From Actinobacteria bacterium UBA3120 (GTDB taxonomy: Bacteria; Actinomycetota; Actinomycetes; S36-B12), in assembly GCA_002365735.1 (NCBI GenBank), contig DEZY01000063.1, forward strand, positions 1 to 7,029: a DNA stretch of 7,029 bases. Reading direction: 5' to 3'. A model generated the notes under the pieces. That model saw only the letters and a program-made list of their open reading frames with translations, had not been told where the DNA came from and searched no databases. The position numbers and the translations under genes were made by a program. Shown one piece after another: positions 1 to 6,761 of the stretch. Within the stretch, counting starts at the first letter, position 1. Each line of letters opens with the position of its first letter.

Positions 1-109
1 GCGCACCCACAAGCGTCTGATCGACATCCTTGACCCCACGCCCAAGACCGTTGACTCGTTGATGCGCCTAGATCTTCCAGCTGGCGTCGACATCGAAATC
101 AAGCTCTAA
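1..109 (+). CDS. rpsJ: 30S ribosomal protein S10 (3' end only)
   Basis: This is the last 35 codons of S10, a small-subunit head protein that also acts as NusE in transcription antitermination. The reading frame begins at base 2 and ends with TAA at 107-109. The visible residues start [20 protein letters not shown] and end with VDIEIKL, both hallmarks of the S10 C-terminal half. The gene is cut by the window edge, so its start, promoter and any S10 leader are not visible. It is followed after 33 bases by rplC, the usual order at the head of the S10 operon. The trailing spacer carries a degenerate copy of the last codons, listed separately. The identification rests on motif and position together. 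Confidence 0.95.
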   Translation, partial: RTHKRLIDILDPTPKTVDSLMRLDLPAGVDIEIKL

Positions 110-126
110 TCGAGATCAAGTTTTAG
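92..126 (+). repeat. Degenerate tandem duplication of the S10 C-terminal codons
   Basis: Bases 92-109, the final codons of rpsJ (Ile-Glu-Ile-Lys-Leu-stop), are followed at once by bases 109-126, which match at 14 of 18 positions and would read Ile-Glu-Ile-Lys-Phe-stop. The offset is 17 bases, so the second copy is out of frame with rpsJ and lies after its stop codon. Three of the four differences would be synonymous or stop-to-stop when read as codons, counting the two changes in the Leu/Phe codon as one set. It may be a small tandem duplication or chance. It ends just before the rplC ribosome binding site. Confidence 0.45.
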
Positions 127-142
127 AGGAGATCTGAACACC

Positions 143-793
143 ATGAGTAACAACGTCAAGGGATTGCTAGGCGAGAAGCTCGGCATGACTCAGGTATGGG
201 ACGAGAACAACAAGGTTGTTCCCGTTACCGTTGTACAAGCCGGTCCAAGTGTTGTCACGCAGGTCCGTACCCCGGACACAGATGGCTATTCCGCGGTGCA
301 AATCGCATTTGGTGCGATTGACCCACGCAAGGTCAACAAGCCAGATGCCGGTCACTTCGCAAAAGCGGGCGTCACCCCACGCCGACACATTATTGAAGTA
401 CGTACCCCCGATGCTTCCGAGTACACCCTCGGGCAAGAGCTCACCGCAGGAATCTTCGAAACCGGGCAGGTGGTCGACGTTGTCGGCACCACAAAGGGCA
501 AAGGTTTTGCCGGTGTAATGAAGCGCCATGGTTTCCACGGCCTTCGCGCATCCCACGGTGTCAAGCGCGCACACCGCAGCGCTGGATCAATCGGTGCATG
601 TGCAACGCCGGGTCGCGTATTTAAAGGAAAGAAAATGGCTGGGCGCATGGGTAGCGACCGCCAAACCACGCAAAACTTGAAGGTCCAAGCAGTCGACATC
701 GAGCGTGGATTGATCCTGATCAAGGGTGCGATTCCCGGCTCGAAGGGTGGCATCGTGTTTATTCACACTGCCGCTAAGGAGGTCCAGCTGTGA
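143..793 (+). CDS. rplC: 50S ribosomal protein L3
   Basis: L3 is an early-assembly 23S rRNA binder whose long loop reaches toward the peptidyl transferase centre. The 216-residue length is normal. Residues 7-16 ([10 protein letters not shown]) are the family's N-terminal signature. Residues 118-131 ([14 protein letters not shown]) and 148-169 ([20 protein letters not shown]) form the conserved rRNA-contacting core. Where E. coli L3 has GQNQTPG with the PrmB-methylated glutamine, this protein has GACATPG, the usual actinobacterial form, so that modification site is absent. The ATG start is preceded by the purine-rich AGAGGAGAT at 125-133. Its last bases contain the rplD ribosome binding site and overlap the rplD start by four bases (GTGA), which suggests translational coupling. 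Confidence 0.98.
   Translation: MSNNVKGLLGEKLGMTQVWDENNKVVPVTVVQAGPSVVTQVRTPDTDGYSAVQIAFGAIDPRKVNKPDAGHFAKAGVTPRRHIIEVRTPDASEYTLGQELTAGIFETGQVVDVVGTTKGKGFAGVMKRHGFHGLRASHGVKRAHRSAGSIGACATPGRVFKGKKMAGRMGSDRQTTQNLKVQAVDIERGLILIKGAIPGSKGGIVFIHTAAKEVQL
775..783 (+). promoter_or_regulatory. Full-length Shine-Dalgarno for rplD
   Basis: TAAGGAGGT is a near-perfect complement to the 16S rRNA 3' end. It lies inside the rplC coding sequence, six bases before the GTG at 790, and fixes this GTG as the rplD start. Confidence 0.85.
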
Positions 794-1464
794 GCTCAGT
801 AGACATAATGACCCCAGAAGGTAAAGCGTCAGGCAGAATTGAGTTGCCCGCTGAAGTCTTTGATGTTCCGGTCAACATTCCCTTGATTCACCAGGTTGTT
901 GTCGCTCAGCTTGCCGCGGCGCGCCAAGGAACCCACTCGACCAAAACCCGTGCCGAGGTGAGTGGCGGTGGCCGCAAACCCCATAAGCAGAAGGGAACCG
1001 GTCGCGCCCGCCAAGGTTCGATTCGCGCACCTCAGTATGCCGGCGGTGGAATCAGTCACGGACCGCAACCGCGTTCATACGACCAGCGCACCCCGAAGAA
1101 GATGAAATCAGCGGCACTGCGCGGCGCACTTTCAGATCGGGCACGTGAAGGACGCATTCACATTGTGTCTGAATTAGTCAGTGGAGACACACCGACAACA
1201 AAAGGTGCAACTGCAACACTTAATGCACTCAATGTTGAGGGTCAAATCTTGATCGTACTTACCCGCGAAGAAGCAGTGGCTTGGTTGTCACTGCGCAATC
1301 TAGGTGACGTTGCGATTGTGGCACCTGATCAGCTCAACACTTACGACGTTCTCATCAGTGACCACTTGGTGTTCACCCAAGGGGCGTACGAATCGTTCGT
1401 TGCCGGTCCAGCTAAGGGTAAAGGCGCTAAAGCAGTTGCCACCGAAAGCGAGGTAGAAGCATGA
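790..1464 (+). CDS. rplD: 50S ribosomal protein L4
   Basis: L4 binds 23S rRNA domain I, and its extended loop lines the constriction of the nascent peptide tunnel together with L22. At 224 residues the protein has typical length. Residues 33-49 ([17 protein letters not shown]) and the glycine/arginine-rich loop at about 55-90, including [19 protein letters not shown], are diagnostic. [18 protein letters not shown] at 101-118 continues the family pattern. The C-terminus ends in a short Lys/Ala then acidic tail (about 208-224). The start is GTG, overlapping the rplC stop by four bases and supported by a strong ribosome binding site. In E. coli, L4 represses its own operon through the S10 leader; that leader lies outside this window and the mechanism is not established for actinobacteria. 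Confidence 0.98.
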   Translation: MSSVDIMTPEGKASGRIELPAEVFDVPVNIPLIHQVVVAQLAAARQGTHSTKTRAEVSGGGRKPHKQKGTGRARQGSIRAPQYAGGGISHGPQPRSYDQRTPKKMKSAALRGALSDRAREGRIHIVSELVSGDTPTTKGATATLNALNVEGQILIVLTREEAVAWLSLRNLGDVAIVAPDQLNTYDVLISDHLVFTQGAYESFVAGPAKGKGAKAVATESEVEA

Positions 1465-1760
1465 GAATCGCAGACCCACGTGACATCTTGATTTCACCGG
1501 TTGTCTCTGAGAAGGCTTATGGTCTTCTTGATCAAAACAAGTACACCTTCATTGTTTCCCCTGATGCTAACAAGACCCAGATCAAGATCGCGGTCGAGGA
1601 AGTATTTGGTGTCAAGGTGACAAGCGTTAACACCATGAATCGTGAAGGCAAGCGCGTACGCACTCGTACTGGATTTGGTCGCAAAGCTGCAACAAAGCGT
1701 GCGATCGTTTCGGTTGCAGCTGGCGATCGCATCGACATATTTGGCGGCCCGGTCTCCTAA
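1461..1760 (+). CDS. rplW: 50S ribosomal protein L23
   Basis: L23 sits at the tunnel exit and is the docking point for trigger factor, SRP and the Sec translocon. The 99-residue length is normal for a bacterial L23. Residues 8-19 ([12 protein letters not shown]) contain the conserved VSEK with Glu17, the equivalent of the trigger-factor contact Glu18 of E. coli. NKYTFIV at 26-32, the helix [13 protein letters not shown] at 41-53 and the basic loop at about 61-81 ([20 protein letters not shown]) match the family. The ATG overlaps the rplD stop by four bases (ATGA), with GAGGT at 1450-1454 six bases upstream, so the two genes are probably translationally coupled. Confidence 0.97.
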   Translation: MRIADPRDILISPVVSEKAYGLLDQNKYTFIVSPDANKTQIKIAVEEVFGVKVTSVNTMNREGKRVRTRTGFGRKAATKRAIVSVAAGDRIDIFGGPVS

Positions 1761-1804
1761 CGGAGCCCAGGGAACACCGAGAAACGACGAAACGAGAGAC
1801 GAAA
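1761..1804 (+). other. Purine-rich L23-L2 spacer with short tandem repeat
   Basis: This 44-base spacer ends in two direct copies of GAAACGA plus one base (1781-1788 and 1789-1796), followed by AGACGAAA and the rplB start. It has only a weak GAGAG ribosome binding match at 1794-1798 and no evident hairpin. An unstructured purine-rich leader could aid ribosome loading at rplB; that is inference. Confidence 0.5.
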
Positions 1805-2641
1805 ATGGGTATCCGTAAGTACAAGCCGACTACACCTGGCCGTCGTGGTTCAAGTGTGGCCGACTTCTCTGAAATAACCCGGTCTGAGCCTGAGAAGTCA
1901 TTGCTTCGCCCGCTTCCTAAAAAGGGCGGCCGTAATAACTCGGGCAAGATCACCACCCGTCACAGAGGCGGAGGCCACAAGCGCGCCTACCGACTCATTG
2001 ACTTCAAGAGGGCGGACAAGGATGGCGTACCCGCAACGGTCGCGCATATCGAATACGACCCAAACCGTACGGCACGCATTGCTCTTTTGCACTACGCCGA
2101 TGGTGAGAAGCGATACATCATCGCCCCAAATAAATTGAAGCAAGGCGACCGCATTGAAACTGGAGCAAGTGCCGACATCAAACCAGGCAACAGTCTGCCA
2201 ATGCGCAATATTCCAGTGGGTACCGTGATTCACGCAATTGAGCTCAAGCCCGGCGGCGGAGCGAAAATTGCCCGTTCTGCTGGTGCGGGCGTGCAGCTCG
2301 TTGCAAAAGAAGGCGCATTCGCCCAGCTCCGGATGCCTTCGGGAGAGATTCGCAACGTTGATGTTCGCTCACGTGCGACCATCGGTGAAGTGGGTAACGC
2401 TGAGCAGTCAAACATCAACTGGGGTAAAGCAGGCCGGATGCGTTGGAAGGGCAGACGCCCAACCGTTCGCGGTGTTGCCATGAACCCGGTCGACCACCCA
2501 CATGGTGGTGGCGAGGGCAAGACGTCCGGTGGTCGTCACCCCGTCAACCCTGGCGGTAAGGCAGAAGGTCGCACCCGTAAAAAGAATAAGGCCAGCGATC
2601 AGTTCATCGTACGTCGTCGCAAGTCCGGCAAGAAGCGTTAA
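1805..2641 (+). CDS. rplB: 50S ribosomal protein L2
   Basis: L2 is a highly conserved 23S rRNA protein needed for subunit association and the peptidyl transferase region. It is 278 residues, the normal length. N-terminal [15 protein letters not shown], the segment [20 protein letters not shown] at 41-60, and the C-terminal [14 protein letters not shown] at 226-239 are the family signatures. The last includes His231, matching the His229 studied in E. coli. Residues 252-278 form the usual strongly basic tail ending RRRKSGKKR. The Shine-Dalgarno is weak (GAGAG, 1794-1798) compared with neighbouring genes, in a purine-rich spacer. The start is fixed by the conserved N-terminus. The next gene starts 15 bases after the stop. 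Confidence 0.98.
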   Translation: MGIRKYKPTTPGRRGSSVADFSEITRSEPEKSLLRPLPKKGGRNNSGKITTRHRGGGHKRAYRLIDFKRADKDGVPATVAHIEYDPNRTARIALLHYADGEKRYIIAPNKLKQGDRIETGASADIKPGNSLPMRNIPVGTVIHAIELKPGGGAKIARSAGAGVQLVAKEGAFAQLRMPSGEIRNVDVRSRATIGEVGNAEQSNINWGKAGRMRWKGRRPTVRGVAMNPVDHPHGGGEGKTSGGRHPVNPGGKAEGRTRKKNKASDQFIVRRRKSGKKR

Positions 2642-2656
2642 GGAAAGCGGTAAAAC

Positions 2657-2938
2657 ATGCCACGCAGTCTGAAAAAGGGGCCGTTCATTGACGGTCATCT
2701 ACTCAAGAAGGTAGATGCCCAAAACGAGTCTGGTTCAAAGGGTGTGATCAAGACCTGGTCACGTCGGTCAATGGTGATCCCGGCGATGCTCGGGCACACC
2801 ATCGCGGTGCACGACGGGCGCAAGCACGTGCCCGTGTTCATCTCCGAAGACATGGTTGGTCACAAACTGGGGGAGTTTTCCCCCACACGAACTTTCAAGG
2901 GTCACGTCAAGGACGACCGCAAGGCAAAACGCCGTTAA
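2657..2938 (+). CDS. rpsS: 30S ribosomal protein S19
   Basis: S19 is a head protein of the 30S subunit that pairs with S13 and lies near the A-site tRNA and the bridge to L5. Its 93 residues match the usual length. [19 protein letters not shown] at the start and the segment [19 protein letters not shown] at 35-53 are diagnostic, as is [16 protein letters not shown] at 69-84. The tail is basic (DDRKAKRR). The AGGAAAG at 2641-2647 overlaps the rplB stop and serves as the ribosome binding site. This gene is followed by an unusually long 105-base gap before rplV. Confidence 0.98.
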   Translation: MPRSLKKGPFIDGHLLKKVDAQNESGSKGVIKTWSRRSMVIPAMLGHTIAVHDGRKHVPVFISEDMVGHKLGEFSPTRTFKGHVKDDRKAKRR

Positions 2939-3043
2939 GACATTTGCTACAGGGCAAGACCTGCCTGGCCGTGTACTCGGTGGGCATCTGAAAACCAAAT
3001 AGTTTTTATTAATTTAGCAATAACGAGAAGCAAGGGGAAAGCG
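2939..3043 (+). other. AT-rich S19-L22 intergenic gap
   Basis: This 105-base gap is the longest complete intergenic stretch in the window. Its first half (about 2950-2967) can fold an imperfect hairpin, CAG-G-GCA against TGCCTG with one bulged G. Bases 2989-3008 can form a weak A/T stem with AAAAC pairing GTTTT around CAAATA. The stretch 2991-3022 is far more AT-rich than the surrounding coding DNA and contains TATTAAT at 3007-3013, a possible -10 element, but I see no convincing -35 at the right distance. The gap ends with AAGGGGA at 3032-3038, the rplV ribosome binding site. No protein gene is supported on either strand. Confidence 0.5.
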
Positions 3044-3649
3044 ATGGAAGCCAGGGCCCAGGCGCGGTACGTCCGCGTGACGCCCATGAAGGCACGTCGG
3101 GTTATTGATCTCATTCGTGGGATGAAAGCCGACGATGCCCAGGCAATGCTGCGGTTCGCTCCGCAAGCAGCTAGCGAACCTGTGGGCAAAGCGCTCGCGA
3201 GTGCGGTGGCTAACGCGGCGAATAACCATGGCATGGATGCCAAGGAACTCACCATCAGTGAGGCTTTCGTCGATGAAGGTCCCACCATGAAGCGCATCCG
3301 CCCCCGTGCCCAGGGGCGAGCATTCCGCATCCTTAAGCGCAGCTCGCACATCACCGTGATCGTCTCTGACGGCGTCGCAATGCCCAAGATCTCGCGCCCC
3401 ACGAAGCCTGCTAAGCGCGCTAAGGCGGCGCCTGCTCCTACGGTCGACGCAATTGAAGAGACCGAAGTGGGTGAGGCACCTGCCAAGAAGGCTGCTGCCA
3501 AGAAGGCACCTGCCAAGAAGGCGCCAGCAAAGAAATCTGCAGAGAAAAAAGCTGAGCCCGCCAAGAAGGCTGCTGCCAAGAAGGCACCTGCCAAGAAGGC
3601 GTCTGCGAAAAAGGCTGCAGCCCCTAAGACCACCAAGAAGGAGGGCTAA
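3044..3649 (+). CDS. rplV: 50S ribosomal protein L22 with long Lys/Ala/Pro tail
   Basis: L22 contacts all 23S domains, and its beta-hairpin lines the nascent peptide tunnel opposite L4. Residues 1-110 are the conserved core: [20 protein letters not shown] at the start and the hairpin [18 protein letters not shown] at 79-96, the region where macrolide-resistance changes occur in other species. E. coli L22 is about 110 residues, whereas this protein has 201. The extra about 90 residues begin with a Pro/Lys/Ala linker (118-132), then a short acidic patch (137-144), then a run of [10 protein letters not shown] units from 145 to about 192. A comparable tail is known in mycobacterial L22 and resembles the tails of HupB and H1-like proteins. 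The tail contains an internal duplication. AAGGGGA at 3032-3038 and the conserved N-terminus support the ATG. The gene ends three bases before rpsC. Confidence 0.97.
   Translation: MEARAQARYVRVTPMKARRVIDLIRGMKADDAQAMLRFAPQAASEPVGKALASAVANAANNHGMDAKELTISEAFVDEGPTMKRIRPRAQGRAFRILKRSSHITVIVSDGVAMPKISRPTKPAKRAKAAPAPTVDAIEETEVGEAPAKKAAAKKAPAKKAPAKKSAEKKAEPAKKAAAKKAPAKKASAKKAAAPKTTKKEG
3482..3601 (+). repeat. Direct repeat in the L22 tail (78-base period)
   Basis: A perfect 42-base direct repeat occupies 3482-3523 and 3560-3601, offset by 78 bases, which is exactly 26 codons. Each copy encodes the same 14 residues, [14 protein letters not shown] (residues 147-160 and 173-186). The sequence after each copy keeps partial similarity. 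Within each copy are shorter GCCAAGAAGGC units. The identity at synonymous positions indicates a recent in-frame duplication or gene conversion in the tail rather than mere amino-acid bias. Confidence 0.9.
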
Positions 3650-3652
3650 ACC

Positions 3653-4462
3653 ATGGGTCAAAAAGTTAATCCACATGGCTTCCGCCTAGGTATCACCACG
3701 GACTTCACCTCACGGTGGTTCGCTGACAGCACGAAGAAGGGCCAGCGTTACAGCGACTACGTGCAAGAGGACGTCGCTATTCGCAAAGTGCTCAGCAAAG
3801 GCATGGAGCGCGCGGGAATCGCCAAGGTTGAGATCGAGCGCACCCGCGATCGCGTCCGCGTGGACATCCACACGGCCCGTCCTGGAATTGTGATTGGTCG
3901 CCGCGGCGCTGAAGCAGACCGTTTGCGTGGAGACCTCGAGAGTCTGACCGGCAAGCAGGTACAACTGAACATTCTTGAAGTGAAGAATCCTGAAATGGAA
4001 TCACAACTCGTAGCTCAGGGGATTGCTGAACAACTCTCGAGTCGTGTGTCATTTCGTCGCGCGATGCGTAAAGGCATGCAAAGTGCGATGAAGGCTGGAG
4101 CAAAAGGCATTCGGGTTCAGGTCAGTGGTCGCCTCGGTGGCGCTGAAATGTCTCGCACCGAGTTCTACCGCGAGGGTCGCGTTCCATTGCACACCTTGCG
4201 CGCCGACATCGATTACGGCTTCTACGAATCGCGCACCACATTCGGTCGCATCGGAGTGAAGGTCTGGATCTACAAGGGTGAGGCACTGCCAACGCGATCT
4301 GAGCGTGAGGCAGCTGCGGCAACCGCTCGCATGGGTGCCACCCGCAACAAGCCAAATGAGCGTCCACGCCGCGAAGATGGAACTGAAGCAACCGCCGCAG
4401 TGGCAACCGCCGCTGAGGTTGTCGTTGAGGCCAACGTCGCAGCAGAAAGCACGGAGGGCTAG
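3653..4462 (+). CDS. rpsC: 30S ribosomal protein S3
   Basis: S3 lies in the 30S head at the mRNA entry tunnel and contributes to mRNA helicase activity. [14 protein letters not shown] is the family N-terminus. Residues 78-92 hold the type II KH motif with its GXXG loop, VIGRRG (Gly82 to Gly85). The basic stretch [10 protein letters not shown] at 131-140 includes the entry-tunnel residues. [20 protein letters not shown] at 149-168 and the C-terminal domain to about 212 follow the family pattern. At 269 residues it exceeds E. coli S3 (233) through an Ala/Glu/Val-rich tail (about 215-269), a common feature in actinobacteria and probably disordered. AAGGAGGG at 3638-3645, inside the end of rplV, is the ribosome binding site. 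The next gene starts two bases after the stop. Confidence 0.98.
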   Translation: MGQKVNPHGFRLGITTDFTSRWFADSTKKGQRYSDYVQEDVAIRKVLSKGMERAGIAKVEIERTRDRVRVDIHTARPGIVIGRRGAEADRLRGDLESLTGKQVQLNILEVKNPEMESQLVAQGIAEQLSSRVSFRRAMRKGMQSAMKAGAKGIRVQVSGRLGGAEMSRTEFYREGRVPLHTLRADIDYGFYESRTTFGRIGVKVWIYKGEALPTRSEREAAAATARMGATRNKPNERPRREDGTEATAAVATAAEVVVEANVAAESTEG

Positions 4463-4464
4463 TC

Positions 4465-4887
4465 ATGTTGATTCCCCGTCGCGTCAAGCATCGTAAGCAG
4501 CACCACCCAACCCGTCGTGGTGTGGCAAAAGGTGGTACCAAAGTAACTTTCGGCACCTACGGACTGCAGGCGCTTGAGCCCGCTTACGTAACCAACCGGC
4601 AGATTGAAGCATCACGTATTGCAATCACGCGTCACATTCGCCGTGGTGGCAAGGTGTGGATAAATATTTACCCAGACCGCCCTCTGACCAAGAAGCCCGC
4701 TGAGACCCGCATGGGTTCGGGTAAAGGTTCTCCCGAATGGTGGGTGGCCAACGTTAAGCCGGGTCGCGTCATGTTCGAACTGTCTTACCCGGACGAGAAG
4801 GTCGCACACGAGGCTTTAACCCGTGCAATGCACAAACTCCCAATGAAGTGCCGGATTGTTCGGCGCGATGAAACAGGTGAAGACTAA
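4465..4887 (+). CDS. rplP: 50S ribosomal protein L16
   Basis: L16 is a late-assembly large-subunit protein that contacts A-site tRNA and helps order the peptidyl transferase centre. It has 140 residues, close to the family norm. [15 protein letters not shown] and [20 protein letters not shown] at 19-38 are signatures. [20 protein letters not shown] at 63-82 leads into [19 protein letters not shown] at 83-101, the loop that approaches the tRNA. Arg82 is the position hydroxylated by a YcfD-type oxygenase in E. coli; whether that happens here cannot be seen. GGAGGG at 4453-4458 is the ribosome binding site. Its stop TAA shares its last base with the rpmC ATG. Confidence 0.98.
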   Translation: MLIPRRVKHRKQHHPTRRGVAKGGTKVTFGTYGLQALEPAYVTNRQIEASRIAITRHIRRGGKVWINIYPDRPLTKKPAETRMGSGKGSPEWWVANVKPGRVMFELSYPDEKVAHEALTRAMHKLPMKCRIVRRDETGED

Positions 4888-5123
4888 TGGCCGCTGGTAC
4901 AGCAACAGGTGAACTGCGTAATCTAGACGACGCAGAACTCACAGAAAAACTGCGCGAATCCAAGGAAGAGTTGTTTAATCTACGCTTCCAAGGTGCAACC
5001 GGGCAGTTAGAGAACCATGGTCGATTGCGCGCTGTGCGCAAGGACATCGCTCGGATCTACACGATCCTGCGCGAACGTGAATTGGGCATCACGCCCGTCG
5101 AGGGTGAGGAAGGTGCCGCATGA
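4887..5123 (+). CDS. rpmC: 50S ribosomal protein L29
   Basis: L29 is a small two-helix protein next to L23 at the tunnel exit. The segment at 12-33 (start [11 protein letters not shown], then [10 protein letters not shown] at 27-36) and [20 protein letters not shown] at 45-64 are the two helices of the family. Its 78 residues exceed E. coli's 63 because of a short Ala/Thr/Gly N-terminus and the acidic end [10 protein letters not shown], a form usual among actinobacteria. The start overlaps the rplP stop by one base (TAATG), with AGGTGA at 4875-4880 as the ribosome binding site. The end overlaps rpsQ by four bases, so the three genes are likely coupled. Confidence 0.96.
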   Translation: MAAGTATGELRNLDDAELTEKLRESKEELFNLRFQGATGQLENHGRLRAVRKDIARIYTILRERELGITPVEGEEGAA

Positions 5124-5392
5124 CCGCTGGTACACAAAATGAGCGTGGCGATCGCAAGGTCCGTGAGGGCCTTGTCGTAAGCGACAAGATGCAAAAGACG
5201 GTAGTTGTTGCGGTCGAAGACCGCTACAAGCACCCGATGTATGGCAAGGTTGTGCGCCGAACGAATAAGCTCAAGGCACATGACGAAGCCGATACCGCAG
5301 GTATCGGTGACCGAGTACTTCTCATGGAAACCCGTCCACTTTCAGCCACGAAGCGCTGGCGTGTGGTCGAGATTCTTGAAAAGGCCAAGTAA
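5120..5392 (+). CDS. rpsQ: 30S ribosomal protein S17
   Basis: S17 is a primary 16S rRNA-binding protein with an OB fold, located in the body of the small subunit. It has 90 residues, near the norm, with a short variable N-terminus. Residues 14-35 contain [20 protein letters not shown], followed by [22 protein letters not shown], the family core. [20 protein letters not shown] at 63-82 is the C-terminal signature. The ATG overlaps the rpmC stop (ATGA) and is preceded by GAGGAAGGT at 5106-5114. It is the last gene of the S10 operon in the classical E. coli division, and here it is followed by a spacer with a hairpin. Confidence 0.97.
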   Translation: MTAGTQNERGDRKVREGLVVSDKMQKTVVVAVEDRYKHPMYGKVVRRTNKLKAHDEADTAGIGDRVLLMETRPLSATKRWRVVEILEKAK

Positions 5393-5406
5393 GAAGTTCC
5401 GCAAGG

Positions 5407-5427
5407 CTCACCACAACAAGTGGTGAG
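5407..5427 (+). other. Perfect 8-bp hairpin at the S10/spc junction
   Basis: CTCACCAC (5407-5414) and GTGGTGAG (5420-5427) are perfect inverted repeats around the five-base loop AACAA. The hairpin lies 15 bases after the rpsQ stop and 27 bases before the rplN start. No run of T follows (next bases GACCAGCAGACG), so it does not look like a standard intrinsic terminator. It could be an attenuator, an RNA processing or stabilising element, or a binding site. The structure is seen in the sequence; the role is unknown. Confidence 0.65.
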
Positions 5428-5453
5428 GACCAGCAGACGATCAGGAGAATGAA

Positions 5454-5822
5454 GTGATTCAGCAAGAGTCGCGACTACGCGTTGCAGACAACACGGGTGC
5501 CAAGGAAATCTTGTGTATTCGCGTACTTGGCGGTTCCGGCCGCCGTTACGCAGGTATCGGCGACGTCATCGTCGCCACTGTCAAGGATGCAATTCCTGGC
5601 GGGGGCGTCAAAAAAGGGGAAGTCGTTAAGGCAGTGATCGTGCGCACGAAGAAAGAGCGCCGTCGCCCCGATGGCTCCTACATTCGTTTCGACGAGAACG
5701 CCGCGGTGATTCTTAAAGCCGATGGCGAACCACGCGGAACCCGCATTTTCGGACCGGTCGGTCGCGAATTGCGCGAGAAGAAATTCATGAAGATTATTTC
5801 GCTAGCACCGGAGGTGTTGTAA
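5454..5822 (+). CDS. rplN: 50S ribosomal protein L14
   Basis: L14 sits at the subunit interface, forms bridges with 16S rRNA and is a target of the ribosome silencing factor RsfS. It has exactly 122 residues, the standard bacterial length, and starts [19 protein letters not shown]. The core [20 protein letters not shown] at 36-55 and the end [24 protein letters not shown] from 99 are diagnostic. The start codon is GTG, six bases after AGGAG (5443-5447). An ATG at 5449 reads only Met-Lys before a TGA at 5455-5457 that overlaps the GTG; it lies too close to the ribosome binding site to be the main start. This is the first gene of spc. Its stop shares one base with rplX. Confidence 0.98.
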   Translation: MIQQESRLRVADNTGAKEILCIRVLGGSGRRYAGIGDVIVATVKDAIPGGGVKKGEVVKAVIVRTKKERRRPDGSYIRFDENAAVILKADGEPRGTRIFGPVGRELREKKFMKIISLAPEVL

Positions 5823-6184
5823 TGCCGAAGTTAAAGATTCGCAAAGGCGATACCGTCCTGGTGATCTCAGGTAAAGATCGTGGTATTCAGGGCAAAGTCA
5901 TTGACGTTTACCCCGAAGCGGACAAGCTAATCGTCGAAGGTGTAAACCGGATCAAGAAGCACACCAAAGTAGGCCAAGACGCACGTGGCGCTAAGAGTGG
6001 CGGCATCATCACCACTGAAGCCCCGGTTCATGTCTCCAACGTAATGCTTGTTGATCCAGAAGACGGCAAAGCAACCCGCGTTGGATTCACCCGAGAAAAA
6101 GTTGAGAAGCGTCGCGCAGACGGTTCGACCTACGAAGCAGAGCGCAGCGTGCGTATTTCGCGCCGCACCGGCAAAGAGATCTAG
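5822..6184 (+). CDS. rplX: 50S ribosomal protein L24
   Basis: L24 is an assembly initiator for the large subunit and lies near the tunnel exit. Residues 5-32 form the KOW motif, [20 protein letters not shown] with following [18 protein letters not shown] at 39-49 and [20 protein letters not shown] at 59-78 complete the family pattern. At 120 residues it is slightly longer than E. coli L24 (104), with a basic end [10 protein letters not shown] seen in other actinobacteria. GGAGGTG at 5810-5816 is the ribosome binding site, and the ATG overlaps the rplN stop by one base (TAATG). A 15-base gap follows. Confidence 0.97.
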   Translation: MPKLKIRKGDTVLVISGKDRGIQGKVIDVYPEADKLIVEGVNRIKKHTKVGQDARGAKSGGIITTEAPVHVSNVMLVDPEDGKATRVGFTREKVEKRRADGSTYEAERSVRISRRTGKEI

Positions 6185-6199
6185 GACGGATAGGCAATC

Positions 6200-6757
6200 A
6201 TGACTACTGCAACTACGCCTCGATTGAAGGCTCGTTACCGGGAAGAAATCGTTCCTGAACTGAAGAAGGAATTCAGCTATGGGAACATCATGCAGGTCCC
6301 AGGCCTGACCAAGATTGTTGTCAACATGGGCGTTGGCGAGGCTGCCCGCGATTCCAAGTTGATTGAAGGCGCGGTTCGCGACCTCACCGACATCACTGGT
6401 CAAAAGCCACAGGTGACCAAGGCTCGCGTGTCCATCGCTCAATTTAAATTGCGTGAGGGACAGCCCATTGGTGCACATGTCACACTTCGTGGCGACCGCA
6501 TGTGGGAGTTCCTTGATCGCTTGCTCAGCACCTCTCTGCCACGTATCCGTGACTTCCGGGGCCTTTCCGCAAAGCAATTTGATGGCAACGGAAACTACAC
6601 GTTTGGTTTGACGGAGCAATCTATGTTTCACGAAATCGATCAAGATAAGATTGACCGCACCCGCGGCATGGACATTACGGTGGTAACCACCGCCAAGAAC
6701 AACGACGAAGGTCGAGCACTGCTCCGGCTTCTCGGATTCCCATTTAAGGAGGCCTGA
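6200..6757 (+). CDS. rplE: 50S ribosomal protein L5
   Basis: L5 binds 5S rRNA, forms the bridge to the 30S head with S13 and touches P-site tRNA. Its 185 residues are typical. [16 protein letters not shown] at 33-48, [20 protein letters not shown] at 68-87, [20 protein letters not shown] at 114-133 and [11 protein letters not shown] at 156-166 are all family signatures. The N-terminal extension (about 1-10) is variable and threonine-rich. The ribosome binding site is weak, with GGATAGG at 6188-6194 the best candidate. In E. coli, S8 represses spc by binding the mRNA near the rplE start. I see no clear copy of that site here. Three hallmarks of S14 follow four bases after the stop. Confidence 0.98.
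   Translation: MTTATTPRLKARYREEIVPELKKEFSYGNIMQVPGLTKIVVNMGVGEAARDSKLIEGAVRDLTDITGQKPQVTKARVSIAQFKLREGQPIGAHVTLRGDRMWEFLDRLLSTSLPRIRDFRGLSAKQFDGNGNYTFGLTEQSMFHEIDQDKIDRTRGMDITVVTTAKNNDEGRALLRLLGFPFKEA
6746..6752 (+). promoter_or_regulatory. Strong Shine-Dalgarno for rpsN
   Basis: AAGGAGG lies inside the last codons of rplE, nine bases before the ATG at 6762, and decides that start. Confidence 0.8.
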
Positions 6758-6761
6758 GCAC

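Noticed and set aside
2944..3020. TTGCTA (2944-2949) with TAGCAA (3015-3020) as a long-range inverted repeat
   Set aside because: Six base pairs across a 65-base loop is expected by chance and gives little stability.
2947..3676. Two long antisense open frames (229 and 220 codons) across rplV
   Set aside because: They are low-complexity mirror images of the Lys/Ala/Pro tail codons, giving repetitive Ala/Phe/Leu or Leu/Arg/Gly strings, and have no plausible start context. The sense strand encodes a clear L22.
5205..5426. 73-codon open frame overlapping rpsQ and ending [11 protein letters not shown] in the spacer
   Set aside because: The basic ending is curious, but most of the frame is an out-of-frame reading of rpsQ, and the end simply covers the hairpin. 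No ribosome binding site supports it.
5393..5453. Intrinsic terminator plus new promoter for the spc operon
   Set aside because: The hairpin is real but no T-run follows, and no -10/-35 pair can be recognised in the short remainder.
6149..6168. GTGCG/CGCAC stem near the end of rplX as an S8 repressor site
   Set aside because: The stem is only five base pairs, lies within coding sequence, and does not resemble the known S8 target well enough to claim.
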